Source: Latrodectus hesperus (lineage: Eukaryota > Arthropoda > Arachnida > Araneae > Theridiidae). Taken from it: a DNA stretch of 64,000 bases. Shown piece after piece: positions 38,584 through 50,255 of the stretch (position 1 is its first letter; the number at the start of each line of letters is the position of its first letter). Under the pieces are notes generated by a model. It was not told the DNA's origin. It searched no databases and worked only from the letters and a program-made list of their open reading frames with translations. Both the position numbers and the translations under genes were made by a program. Location of the stretch: assembly GCA_037975125.1 (NCBI GenBank), contig CM075853.1:73138109-73202108 (forward strand). The letters run 5' to 3'.

Positions 38584-38783
38584 TAAGTTGGGGACCTTGT
38601 TTTATTTGTCGCTCAACGGTCATTTTTTGCACACGAAGACTAATTAGACCGGTACCTACGGTTTAAAGTGGATTCCGAACCACTACAAACATCCATACCC
38701 AAGGTGGGATTCGAACCCACGAACTGTTAAACCGAAGGCAAGAGCGCTAACCATTTGGCTGCCACCTCGGCTAAATTGGGGAC
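38584..38783 (-). mobile_element. tRNA-derived SINE (family 1), second copy, inverted
   Basis: Read on the minus strand from 38771 it begins GCCGAGGTGGCAGCCAAATGG and carries the same B box GGTTCGAATCCC and body as the 14.3-kb copy, with only scattered differences. It ends in GAGCGACAAATAAAAC-like tail sequence. Flanks TAAGTTGGGGAC (38584-38595) and TAAATTGGGGAC (38772-38783) form a 12-bp duplication with one mismatch. Confidence 0.9.
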
Positions 38784-41700
38784 ATAAGAATTTTGCGTGT
38801 AAAGTGAATAACTATATTTGGATTCAATTTACATGAGACGTTATAAAATTGTTCTTCTACTATTCTCTCTGTAGGAGCATATGGAAAGCAATTAACAGGC
38901 AAAGAATGTTTTATAACAAGGAATAAGATGTTTCAGTAATAACATAATTTAACTGAGTTAATAATCTTCAAGAAAAAGACATCGATCATTTAGAGAAAGA
39001 TCAAACGCAATCCATAGCAACTGAAATACTAAGAGTTTCGAAAAGTTCTATTTCCAGACTATCACGTCAGTTTTTGGAAAATGGAGATGTTTATCCTCCA
39101 TTAACTAAGTTATGTGCCTAAGTAAAAAATAAAAATAGAAATTAAAAATAGCAGTCAAAACAAACCACAATATGAATGATTATATATTGTAATAATATCC
39201 TTAAAATCAAAGTTAGGTAATAGTATCCTCAGTATCTACTGTATCAAAGTTTAAATTCAAATAGTTCAAAACTGACTCCCCCTCTGTTGATTTGCAAATT
39301 TGCAAATCTAAAGTTTATTTTTTGTTGATTGAAGACCATGCTGGATATATTTATATGCAGAAATTGGGCACATCACTTCTGGAGGAAACGAAAAGAAAAA
39401 AGCATTATGGTTTTTTTCAGACGAATTCCATTTTAGTGAATAACTTCACAATAGGCAAATTCTTCTTAAAGCCCAATACTTCAGAGGAGAATCTGCTAAA
39501 GAATCATATCGTCATTGATTCATCTCAAATTTAATTCTAAAATCTGTTTTGTGTTGGTAATGATGATTTTGTTCAGGCTTTCTTCATTTTTAAAAAGAAA
39601 TATATTCTACAGTTATTTTAAGCATTTTAAAATTTTTATATACAATTTCAAAGTATTTTTATAAAAGGAATACATATGTGTTTAATAAAATAAGCTGAAT
39701 TAAAAATTATCTCGTTTACATTTAAAGATTTTGTAGTGTCAACTAACTTTTAGGGTGGGGATGTGTGTCATGATTCGGAATCTATTTTTACCTATAAGTG
39801 TTGGTAAAATTGATTTCGAGACAAAAAAATTGGCATTTGAAATCGGAGCGGTACTCTAAAAAACCGTAAATTTATTTCGGATGTTTGGCATACTTATTGT
39901 ACGCAACTAAATGCATGAAATGGATACCTTAAAAAAACTATACATCACATGCAAGTATTAATTATTCATATATATTTTTTGAAATCTTATAAAACAATAA
40001 GTTTAAAATTCAACTATATGTCATTTGAATTGAAATTGAGCAATTTTCTACATTTTCACTCAATTAGTTTCTAATTTTTCAATTTCTTCCCTAATTATTT
40101 TGTCTCTTATTTCAAATTGGTTTCCAAATTTCAATGTATGCAACAAACTATGGCTTATTTCCCCGAATTTATTACGAATTAAACTTACGCAAATGTAAAA
40201 TATTTCTAGGAATATAAAAATTTTCCTCAAAAACTTGCTAAAATAAAACTTTTGAGATTACATAGTACACCAACTGATTAAGAAATTTAGATTGAAATAA
40301 CTAAATTCCCTGCTCGTTAACTCATGGTATTCTTACAAACCAAACTGTTTAAGATTATATTTTTGAATTTCCGAGGATTTAAGAAAAAGCGATAGCAGTA
40401 ATTTTCATGTTATTTAAATGAGAAAGGAAAGTTATAAAAAATAATACCTTCTATATAACACTGCTTATTAAAATTCATAAAAAGGAGATTTATTATGTTC
40501 TGAATAAGTAAAAGGAAATGAATTTTTGATAAAAAATTCATAATAATTCATGTTGAAATTCTTAACATCAGTTCATTATGTCCAATATTATTTGCTAGTT
40601 ACTTTCTTCTTTCTTTTGAATATATGATTTTTGAATACTAAACCTACTTGGATTAGACACAAGTAAAAATGTTACAAAACGATTCTTTTATGAGGTTAAT
40701 TAACATATTTTTATAAAACTGAAGAAAAGATAAAGCTAAAAATTATCTGAAACTATATTTAAACAATATCATTCAAGTGAAATTCCATAGAGAAGGGCAT
40801 TTATTGTTCTTTATAGTTTTTACTTTATATTTCAACATTTATCAAGACTTATTTAAGTATATTTGAATAAATTCTGTCAAAATTTTAAGAAAAGAATTAC
40901 TTTGAATTTGGATTTCATTATTTATATGAAGATAGTTAAGTTTTTGAAATTCTCGGTTTCTTAATGGATTTGAAAGAATATTGATTTTACGAGGTATGAA
41001 AGCTCTTTTTAAAGTGGAAACGCTTAGTGGGAATAAGATAAGTGGCAATAAAATGCTGATCTTTATGGTGGTTAAAGACTAAATTTAAATAAATACAATG
41101 AGTTATACAAAAGCATTGCTTTATTTCTATTCTTAAAAATGTATGTCAGCTTGTTCAAATTTTAATTGATTTTAGTTTTTTTCCTTAATCCACCGCACAT
41201 CGCCTATTTCTTTTCGTTTTTATTAAACAAATTTGAACTACAGAAAATATAGAGAAATAAGTAAATTTTGTGGAGTTCTTAGAAATTTCTTTGGTTCTTT
41301 TTAAGACAAATAACAATGAAAAAACTCTTTTTCAATGGGGAATTTTTGGCTTAAAACTGAATTCGCTTAGTTCATTAATGATCTATATGAATTCCTCAGC
41401 CAACAAACTGGATTCCACATGCTGTAGTCAGTGTTAGTGATAAAAGTTTCCTCCCTCACCTCATTTTGGACGAGAATATTGGAGGATTTTAAAGTTAGTA
41501 TTAAAGTTTATATATATATTTATTGGTATTAGTTATATTTTTGAGCTTCAGATTAGATGATCAATCAAAAGAAAGTTGGAAATCTAAAAATCGGGTCAGA
41601 AAATACACACTCCTAACTTTGAAGTATGATAAATTTTAACAAGACAATTAAATGTACCATTACATTTGAAACTGTAATGGAAATATTTAGAGAGTAATGT

Positions 41701-42019
41701 TTTTGAACTTTGAAGATATTTCAAATAGAAACGTCTTTAAATTAATTTACTCGCACAAATAATTAAATCAAATAAGAACTAATGATCAGAAGTCTTGAAG
41801 GTTCATTTTTATCAATGAATGAACAATATTGACATCTGAATTCAAAATGATATTTTAATTTCTCATGTGTCGATTCCACCCATTTTTCAGAGTTCAAAGT
41901 TGCGTGACGTGAATAATACGATTGAAATCTCCAAATTGGCTGAAATTGGTTAGAGGAAACGCGATGCAATACAGATTATTTTAATTGAATTCTTGATCTT
42001 GAACTCTCTCAATATGATT
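38784..42019. other. Intergenic DNA, possible transposase scrap at its start
   Basis: Contains the helix-turn-helix-like segment at 38978-39121 and an 80-codon open frame at 39292-39534 without recognisable motifs. The rest shows no supported feature. Confidence 0.45.
38978..39121 (+). pseudogene. Helix-turn-helix-like transposase scrap (tentative)
   Basis: A 47-codon frame ending in TAA includes QSIATEILRVSKSSISRLSR followed by QFLENGDV. The pattern (A.E..VS.S.ISR....F...G.V) resembles the DNA-binding head of Tc1/mariner-type transposases. No inverted repeats or catalytic residues are visible nearby, so this may be chance. Confidence 0.3.
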
Positions 42020-42235
42020 TAATAATAAGACCACGTATTTTTTGTATTTAAAGTCACAGGTTTGATTCTAGCCCCTGTTGAATAATAGGAAATAAACATA
42101 ACGTTTCTGCGTTTTGTATGCACTTTTTGAATCCAATTTGGGAAATTCACGGGTTTCTTCCATTGCAACACATAAATACGGATCACAGTCAGCGAAAGTA
42201 TCTTCTGAGGACAGTAAGAGACATTTATTTAAATA
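42020..42235 (+). repeat. Worn tRNA-derived SINE-like unit
   Basis: AGTCACAGGTTTGATTCTAGCC contains a B-box-like core (GGTTTGATTC against GGTTCGANTC) at 42057-42073. It follows a degraded upstream stretch (AAGACCACGTATT) and is followed by a body with TTCTTCCATTGCAACACATAAATAC. No target duplication seen. Confidence 0.45.
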
Positions 42236-42274
42236 CATACAGCATACTTTTCTGTACTTGATACTGAGTTAGAC

Positions 42275-42525
42275 TCTACCATGTTAATGGAAGCAGCCGG
42301 GTGGGAGTCTTCGTAATTTAGAAGCAGGGATCAAGCAGATGTCCCCCTAATACTTAACTTGATACCAACAAAGGTATCATTTTCCTTGGGGGATATTACA
42401 ACTACGACCTATTTAACGTTCCCCTAATGCCTTAAGTGAACAAATCCTATCTTCGGTTAAGCCGGGATTCGCACTCACTATCTTCCGATAATGAGTACGA
42501 CCACTTAACAAAGTAAGGTAACATC
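42275..42525 (-). repeat. Worn tRNA-derived SINE-like unit, minus strand
   Basis: On the minus strand TGTTAAGTGGTCGTAC (42510-42495) resembles an A box, and GAGTGCGAATCCCGG (42477-42463) a B box, about 20 bp apart. A GC-richer body follows, down to about 42285. It lies tail-to-tail with the previous unit. Confidence 0.5.
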
Positions 42526-44221
42526 AGTTAAGATATTCTGTTAAACTGTCCAGTTCAATTTATTCCAACATTGCTGTTTCATCCTGGTCATTTACTATAC
42601 CGGCAGTCAGATAAAATGTTAAATATTTTCTAATTTCTAAAGTTAATATTTTCTAAAAATTAAGTATTGTAAATTTAAATATTTTCGAATTTATATTGTA
42701 TTTCCTGTTGAATATTTTTAATCGCATAATTGCTTATATAAACAATTTTACAGATTGAATAAAATATATCATCTATATTTAATCTAGTGCTTCCTTTTAA
42801 AATCTACTTTTTAATTCACTATAAATTAAAATTTTTGAGAAAGGAGAAAATACTGAATTATCTTCTAATCATGTTTACTCAATAAATGAAAATAATAATA
42901 AAACAAAATATCATAAAAGTTAAATATTCATCAATTGCTTATTATAGATTTAATTTTTTAATACATATTCAGAATAATTATGAATTTTTATAAAGAACGA
43001 TTAGTATAATTTAAATGCTTTAAATATCATACAAAATGTTATTATTTAGTCTTTTGTTCTGTGGTTAAAACTAGGTAGCTCATTCTTTATGGTTTATTTC
43101 TAAAATTCGCAGTTCACCTATTCTAAAATTGTGTGTGATTTTGGAAACATATTCTTAATAATATGCCATTAATTAATTTAACATTTTATAAACTATGTTT
43201 TATAAAGTATTTATTTATAATTGAAATAATTTCACAATCGTTTATCAAGAAATAAGAGAATTCCTTCTTACAAGTATTCACATCATCAGCTTTGATGAAA
43301 CATCAAAATTTGATCTTTAGTTTTAAATTTGATAAATCTAGATTAATTTAATAATAGAAACAGGCATTTTTTGAATCTGATTAATTAATTCGTTGTTATT
43401 CTAAGTTTCTCATTCTGTCTTTCTCTCCAAAAGCAATATAAGCAGAAAAAATTAAGATCTATAAATTTCAATTGCAATTAAACATTTGAACTAAATTTAT
43501 AATATAGATTATCTTATAAATATTTTGAAAAAATTTTAAAACTTTTAAATGATAGTATTATTTGATGCTTTGTATTTCGAGAAATCATAGATTTTCCTTC
43601 ATTTTTCCTTCTAGATTCTTTCCTTTATTTTCTATAAAATTACAATCCATTCGTAGACATCTGACGGGAATGGGAGAGGAGAGATTTGTTTTAAAATAAT
43701 TGTAACAGCATATGCTCAAATTTCTTGAACAGATATTTTTTGATTTAATCCTTTCCTTAGAATTATTGAATTTCGCTGTCTTAGAAGTAAGTGTTGCGGT
43801 ATACTATTTTTGGATATAGTATAAACTTCCGAGAAAATTGTAAATCGCTTAATTCTTCACGAAAACTGAGAAGAAAAACTTGTATTTTTTCTCTAAAATT
43901 TATTTGGTTCAAAAATATATTTTAAATCAAAATGTAATATTTAAATGTAAAGAAAATAATTTCTAAATTTAGTATATGTGTGAAGTGAGTTTAATGTTTG
44001 TATTTTATCAGTATTCATCGAAAAAAAAAACGTAAAAATATATTCAGTGAATAGTTAAATTACGTAATAATTTAAAACTTTAAGAAATTTTCCAACCATG
44101 TATTTTATTATAAAAATTATTTACTTAATAATTATCTGGACTTTATAATCCTTAATAGAAAAAAATGAATTGAAGGTTGCATAAATATGTTAAATTATTT
44201 TTCTGTGTGATCTTAATAACC
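42526..44221. other. Intergenic AT-rich DNA
   Basis: No supported feature. Confidence 0.5.
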
Positions 44222-44289
44222 TATAGAGGGTATTAACACATTTTTAGAACGATTTCGGGACCATTTCATTAATATTTAAAATTTAAAGA

Positions 44290-44547
44290 CTATTTTTTTA
44301 AATGTTTGATCAGATAGCCTTTTTCCTGGACTATAAGTCTGCATCGTGATTTCCATGATAGAAGAGCTTTTAGTAAATTTTCCAGTGGTATTGCTTTCCA
44401 TTCCTCTTCTACTACTTTCCAGAGTCCAGCCATCGTGGTTTGTTTGCGTTTAGAAAGAGCTCTTTTTAACAGATCAAAGGCACAATAGTCCATAGTTGAA
44501 ACGTCAGGGGTCTTCACAGGAATACTCGTATGTTGAAAAGGTATATA
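44290..44547 (-). pseudogene. Mariner-like transposase, C-terminal part beyond the nested insertion
   Basis: On the minus strand it continues the frame across the insertion point with IPFQHTSIPVKTPDVSTMDY, then CAFDLLKRALSKRK and a C-terminal helix region ending at TAA 44290-44292. PDVSTMD occupies the place of Tc1's PDLNPIE, so the third catalytic residue is Asp. An internal ATG at 44517 makes this look like a separate 75-residue protein, but it is the tail of the split transposase. Confidence 0.85.
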
Positions 44548-46162
44548 CAGTTGGCAAAAAAAGTATTAGAACAATGAGAAATTTGTAGTTTTCAAGTTAA
44601 CAAAATCAAGTAAATCGTATAATCAGTTTATAAATGATAACATTTTCTTAGAAAATTATAACTAGGTAAAAAATAAAATTTAAAAATAATTACAATATTA
44701 TTAAAATAAAAATAACAAAATTTGGATAGCAAAAAAAGTATTAGAACAGAAGCAGAAACATGCAAATTACAACGCTGGTTACGTCATTAAACTTTCAAGG
44801 TTACTTTCAACCGTATCAATGTCAAGGGCGCTTGTCTCATTCGCTGGTAATTTGTAGAAATTCAGTTTACGTGGACTTTTCCTGCCATGGCACCCAAAAT
44901 AAAAGAGATTTCACTTGCGAAGAGAGAACAAATCTTTCACCTGCACAATAGTGGCAAAACATTTCGAGAAATTTGCAGTAAGTTGAATGTTTCACTTTGC
45001 GCAATTCACAACATTCTAAAAAAGAAAAAAGAAATTGGGGTTGTGGAAAATAGGCCAAGATCAGCGAGACCAAGCGAGCTAACTGTCAGAGAAAAACGAC
45101 AAATGGTTAAAAATGCCCGACAGTATCCGACAGGAAGTGCAAGGATGTTGGCCACAAATATTGAATCAATCTCAGGAAATGTTGTAACACCTCAAACAGT
45201 TAAAAATGTAAAGCATAATGCTGGTATAAAAGGAAGAAGGACAAGGAAAAAGCGCTTTATTTCAGAAATCAATAGAAAGGAACGCCTAGAATTTGTCAAA
45301 ATTTATAAAAATAAATCATTAGATTTCGGGAAAAACGTTATTTTCTCCAACGAGAGTAAAGTTGAAATTTTCAAACCTAAACACATGCTCACAGTTTGGA
45401 GAAGAAAAGGAGCTGCTTTTCAGGCTCAAAATGTACAGAAAACTATAAAGCACAGAGGAGGGAATCTCATGGTCTAAGGCTATAAGGCTTACAATGGAAT
45501 TGGAAATCTCCATTTCATTGATAATAAAATGACAGCTTTGTCATAAATTGAGGTGTTACGAGATAACTTGGAAGATAGTGCAAAGAAATTAGCTTTAGGG
45601 AAGACATTCATTTTTCAACAAGACAAGACTCCAAACATACTGCCAACAAAACCAAAGAATGGCTATTATATGATGCTCCCTGAAGATTGGTAACTCCCCC
45701 ACAGTCCCCAGACCTGAATCCTATAGAACATTTGTGGCATCTATTGGATGAAAAAGTGAGAAAATTCCCAATAACAAGTAAAGCAAGCTTTGCAAGATGC
45801 ATGGACTAGCATGTCATCAAACGTCACCAAAGATTTAGTGGAATCTATGCAATGACGTCTGGATACAGTAAATTCAGCAAAAAAACTACATACCAAGTAT
45901 TAGTAATCACGTTTGAATTTTTAGTAATTTTATTTTATGTATGATTCAATATTGAAGTTCGATGTTCTAATACTTTTTTTGCAATGCAAATCTCCTTTTA
46001 TTTTAATTTTTTAAATTCTATTGATTTTAAATATATGTTTCTTACTCCATGAGTAATTATGTAATAGTATTACATAATATAAATACTATGTGACAAATAT
46101 TTCATTTTATTACCTTGATAACTTAAAATTTACTACTGTTCTAATACTTTTTTTGCCAACTG
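44548..46162 (+). mobile_element. Tc1-like element nested in the mariner-like element (1615 bp, IR/DR-type ends)
   Basis: Outer inverted repeats CAGTTGGCAAAAAAAGTATT plus AGAACA occur at both ends, bordered by TA (44546-44547, 46163-46164). Each end also has an inner copy of the core GCAAAAAAAGTATTAGAACA (44724-44749 and 45963-45987), while the sequence between outer and inner copies has diverged. Two binding-site-like repeats per end are the IR/DR design seen in Sleeping Beauty-type and several other Tc1 elements. Confidence 0.92.
44887..45855 (+). pseudogene. Tc1-like (DD34E) transposase, broken
   Basis: ATG 44887 begins MAPKIKEISLAKREQIFHLH. A paired helix-turn-helix head follows (GKTFREICSKLNVSLCAIHN and TPQTVKNVKHNAGIKGRRTR). 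The first catalytic site reads FSNESK, where Tc1 elements normally have Asp. TAA at 45475-45477 interrupts after GGNLMV; a second TAA stands at about 45544. The second catalytic Asp is in FQQDKTP. A one-base shift near 45635 leads to HTANKTKEWLL, and the last site reads SPDLNPIEHLW. The second Asp and the Glu are 34 residues apart, so DD34E. The D-to-N change, stops and frameshift make it inactive. Confidence 0.87.
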
Positions 46163-46998
46163 TATGCAATACCTGCATTAGTCTTCATTTTTTCAAGTAA
46201 TGTAGTGGTGGTTATCGAAGTATGATTTGAGCTTTGTCTTGATGAAGTTTCACTCTTTGAATGTCTTTGGGATAAAGAAGTGGAATTTCTTCTGTAAATA
46301 TTGGACCTAAAATCTTCTCCTTATAGTATGATGAGTTGATTTTAACATTTTTTCTACTCTTTTTACTTTTAATTTCTTATTGTAGGAGAAACCTGCGACT
46401 ATCATAAACCCCTTACTGAAACTTTCTTTACATTGATGGAACCAGGTTTGTACATTTTTTCTCCTCGTTTTCTATAGTAAATAGACCTTTTTGTTGGATT
46501 ACCTCATTTAGGTAATCCCATGCTTCATCAAGGGTCACAATGTATTTCTATTTATCTCCTGCTGTTTTCATACAGGATTCTACAAAATGTTTTGCGTTGA
46601 GCCACATGCCTCGGCAAAAGCTGGTGAACATAATGTTTTCTAGCTTTTTTAAGTTGTAAATATTGATTTATTATTTCATTTATTGTTGCTAGAGATGTAT
46701 CTAAAGACTTTGCAATTGATTTCTGTGTTGGCTGATTTTCTCTTGTTACCTGGAATTTCACTTTAGAAACATTTGAAACAGTACGTACTTTTTTCGGATA
46801 TTCGTTTGGAGTCTTCTTTCCATGTAGAAATAATGATTGACGGTTCTTACCTGTCCGATTAATAATGTTGCTTATTTTGCACTTAGAAATTTTAATACCA
46901 TGCATTTCACAACGTTTTTGAATCCTAGAATAAGAATATTTCTCTTCGGAAAGAGCAAAAACATGTCCTTCAATCCACAGCTTGTTTACATGCGACAT
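46163..46998 (-). pseudogene. Mariner-like transposase, N-terminal and central part
   Basis: ATG at 46998 begins MSHVNKLWIEGHVFALSEEK. A 148-codon frame to 46552 holds the DNA-binding part: SYSRIQKRCEMHGIKISKCK, then QKSIAKSLDTSLATINEI. After a frameshift near 46560 the frame continues with VTLDEAWDYL (first catalytic Asp, TLDE) and, after several stops, VKLHQDKA (second catalytic Asp). A further two-base shift restores a frame that reads LLEKMKTNAGIAY into the nested element's left TA. It is inactive. Confidence 0.82.
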
Positions 46999-47145
46999 TT
47001 TGAAAGAAGAATAAATTTAAAAGTAGCAGACGATATTTCTCATTTCAAATAATAAGCTGTTGAAAAAACATTTTTGTTCTAAAACATTTACTTTTTTAAA
47101 ATTCTTAATCGAAATCGTTCTAAAAATGTGTTAATACCCTCTGTA

Positions 47146-48534
47146 TTTATTAAACATAATATATTGTTTCAGTAAATACCGGGAGATTTGGATTTGAAAT
47201 AGATGATGTATCTCTTAAAGCCTTTCAAAACATTTTTTTTCTGTTAAATTAAAAGACAAAAAATAATTGTATTTTTTAAAATAAAAACATTTTTCATTGA
47301 TGAGTTTTCGTAGTTTATATGGTAAATTAGAGAAATTTAGAGAAAATTGAGCTAATAATCAATATTTAGTACATCTTTGTAGATAGAAAATTAATTTTTG
47401 CTTGGTTATATTGAAAGCATTTTTTAAAATATAAATAAAGATTTAATATTTTGACAAAAAATTAACAGAGAAATAAGGAATATTAAAATTAAAATGCATA
47501 ATCAAAAATATTTATGTGTAGCAAATAATTGGTAAATATATTGTAAATTTATATAAAAATTAATAATTTTAAAAAAAGTAGGTAATATTTATTATAATAT
47601 ATAGTTTATCATGTCTCTATTTAATTACAGTCTTTATATAAATTTAACTAGCTCACTCTGTATTAAAAAAACTACATTTAATTTTTAATTTCAGTTAGGG
47701 TCAATGATCTGATGGACCTTGTCTGATTTCGTCAGGCATTTGGAGGATAGGCCACAACAACAACTTATTGCATAAATAATTTAAGAACTTCAGGTATAAA
47801 TAAACTCTTGAAAAAGAAATTAATTTTAATAACTTTTAAAAGAAATACAATTTTTAAAAAAATTGAAATTATTCTTTAAATGCTTATTTGTTTCTGAAAT
47901 TTTCATCTCAAATTTTAGTTAAGCACTATAATAATGATAAAATCAATAATGAGTGATTTTTAACTTTTTAACATAACTAAAATGATTAGGAATTGTGCTC
48001 ATTATGAAATATAATTTGAGATTTCAGATAAATTATAAATTATTAGAAAATCTAAAAATGTATGATACAATATTTATTCGCTTGCAAATTGCTACAAGAA
48101 AACCTATTCCATCAGAAACTTCGCATTTTACTTTGTTCATAAAATGTAGATTTTGACTAAGAAAAGTTCATTACGATTATAACAGTTATCGCGAGAATTC
48201 TTACATAAAACGGCATATATTTTCTACTTAAGCACTAATTAATTATTCTCGTTGTATAGCATATTACATATAATCAACTTAAATATATAGCATTAGGACT
48301 CAAGACATGAATCGATTAAACACGCAATGCAATCGAAACAAGAACATTTATATTTTTTATTGAGCTTATCTGGTTACAAAACAGTGTTACACTGCTTGAG
48401 TACTAAAGCATTTATAGAGGGAGCCATTTATTACGGAGAAAATAGCACACGCCACAATCTAATAAGATAACACTTTACGGAATAAAAGATCCCGAAAAGT
48501 TTAGTAATTTTTTGGAATATGAGAAATGAATTTG
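47146..48534. other. Intergenic AT-rich DNA
   Basis: Little structure. A GC-richer scrap at 47697-47765 ends in CACAACAACAAC and might be a retroposon tail. No gene. Confidence 0.45.
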
Positions 48535-48542
48535 CTTCTACA

Positions 48543-48993
48543 CAGAGTGTGACTAAGGCAGGAGCATACGGGGCATTTGCCCCAGGACCTCTACATCAGA
48601 CCGGGATCCAAATCTATTTGAAAGTTTATTTTACATTTCCATCTTTAGTAAACAAAATATCAATTCAGTGTAAATCAATTTTATGTTAGATTCTTCATTA
48701 ACATTCATGTATGAACATCTATAGTTTGGCTCTTTAGATGTGCTACATCTTTTTAACGATCGACATAAATTTTTCAGAATATCATTAAAATGGTCAACGA
48801 CCATTGTAGGGGGGAGGGAGGACTTAGTAGATATTTTGTGTTCTAGTCAATTTTCTTGTTATATATCTGTTATGAGGTGAAAAATTTAAATACCTCCATA
48901 AAGTTCTGTTATTCATTACTGAAGTAGAAAACCAGAGAGGAGACCCCAGAAAAGTTTTTGCTGCGGGCCCTAATTAGTCTAAATCTGGCCTTG
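48543..48993. mobile_element. Probable non-autonomous hAT-like element (about 450 bp)
   Basis: The left end reads CAGAGTGTGACTAAGGCAGG followed by a GGGGCATTTGCCCC palindrome. The right end read inward is CAAGGCCAGATTTAGACTAA followed by GGGCCC. Both begin CA and share a loose GAtTtAGaC-type pattern, but the inverted repeats are worn. Flanking octamers CTTCTACA (48535-48542) and TTTCTATA (48994-49001) agree at 6 of 8, as an old 8-bp hAT duplication would. No transposase. Confidence 0.5.
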
Positions 48994-49001
48994 TTTCTAT
49001 A

Positions 49002-50204
49002 TTTCAATATAGTTTCCTTCTTTGAAAATGTTGAATGAAAGGTGTTTGGATCAGTTTTAAATGTCAGAATTCCATTCACTCGATAAGAAATTTCTGGAAT
49101 GAAAAAAATGGAATTTCTTGCATTAATATTATCTAGACGTAAACAAAAATAAAAAATTATCTTGACAGCATAATCACAATATGCACAGGAAAGTTTTCGT
49201 AAAGTTTTTACTAAAGAAATCTTTTTGAAAATCTTTTCTAAAATCTTTTTGAAAATTATACAATGATAATTTTTAAATCATGCATTGTAAGAGAAGCGTA
49301 TAACTATCAAAAAAAGAAAGTTTCAGTAAAGTTCTAACTAAAATACTTTCCATATTATTTTTATGTTATAGTAGCCAAGCTTAGACATTTATTCACCATA
49401 TTTAACATTGTTTGATATCTGTCAAACAAACATTGTCAAACAAACTCTTTGAGTAGTAGTTATTAAGATAATGTCTTGATTCACATGTGTAAGAGAAAAT
49501 ATTTTCCCTTTATCACATGATTTACATATAGTGTTTGACAAAACTCTTTTTTAAGGACCAATAAATTTTGATTTATTTCTTTTTATCATTATGGTAATAT
49601 TTTAGGATTTTATGTTTGATATCTGTGTTGCAGATTTTATTCTACGGACAGGAGTTCTACTTTAAATACACTGAATATCTTTCGTGAACACTGGGTAGAG
49701 AATACACTGAGTAAAGTACGCATTTCTTATTTGCATGAAGACCTATTTTTTGGTGATGGAAGTCGAAGTCGCTAAACATAAAGTAATTTTGGGACCCTGT
49801 CAAGAGAAGAAATCAATATTTAAGCTGATGCTCTCCCTTCAATGTCGTACCAAACCAGAGAGAGAGAGAGAGAAACTTCATTAACTTCAAACATATACAA
49901 TCCTTTTCAGCATGATAATCAGCGTCTGGCTCAAGTATTGAAGCAATACTTCTTTATCATAAGAGTAACTACTTTTTCTATCAGATAGCCAAGTTCAGAA
50001 ATATGCAATTAATTAGTGATGTAATGCATATTACAACGTTTAAAAAGTAACTAAAATTAATTAACATTCAATAAAAATATGAATTGTAAAAAAATTCTCT
50101 CGTGTTGAAGGAGGAAAGATTATAGTTTAAAATATTAACTAATAAAATATAGGTTTTAAATTTTGTGTACATTATTTAAAAGATTAACACTTAATATTAT
50201 AAAG

Positions 50205-50255
<51 letters not shown>

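Larger units (their letters stand above)
44224..47143 (-). mobile_element. Mariner-like element (DDxD type), split by a nested Tc1-like element
   Basis: Ends share AGAGGGTATTAACACATTTT followed by TAGAACGATTTCG as inverted repeats (left from 44225, right up to 47142). TA borders lie at 44222-44223 and 47144-47145. Removing the nested element with its extra TA leaves about 1.3 kb, the usual mariner size. Transposase pieces on the minus strand lie on both sides of the insertion. Confidence 0.88.

Noticed and set aside
39292..39534. 80-codon plus-strand frame
   Set aside because: No domain, and AT-rich composition typical of chance frames here. Kept only as a remark in the intergenic entry.
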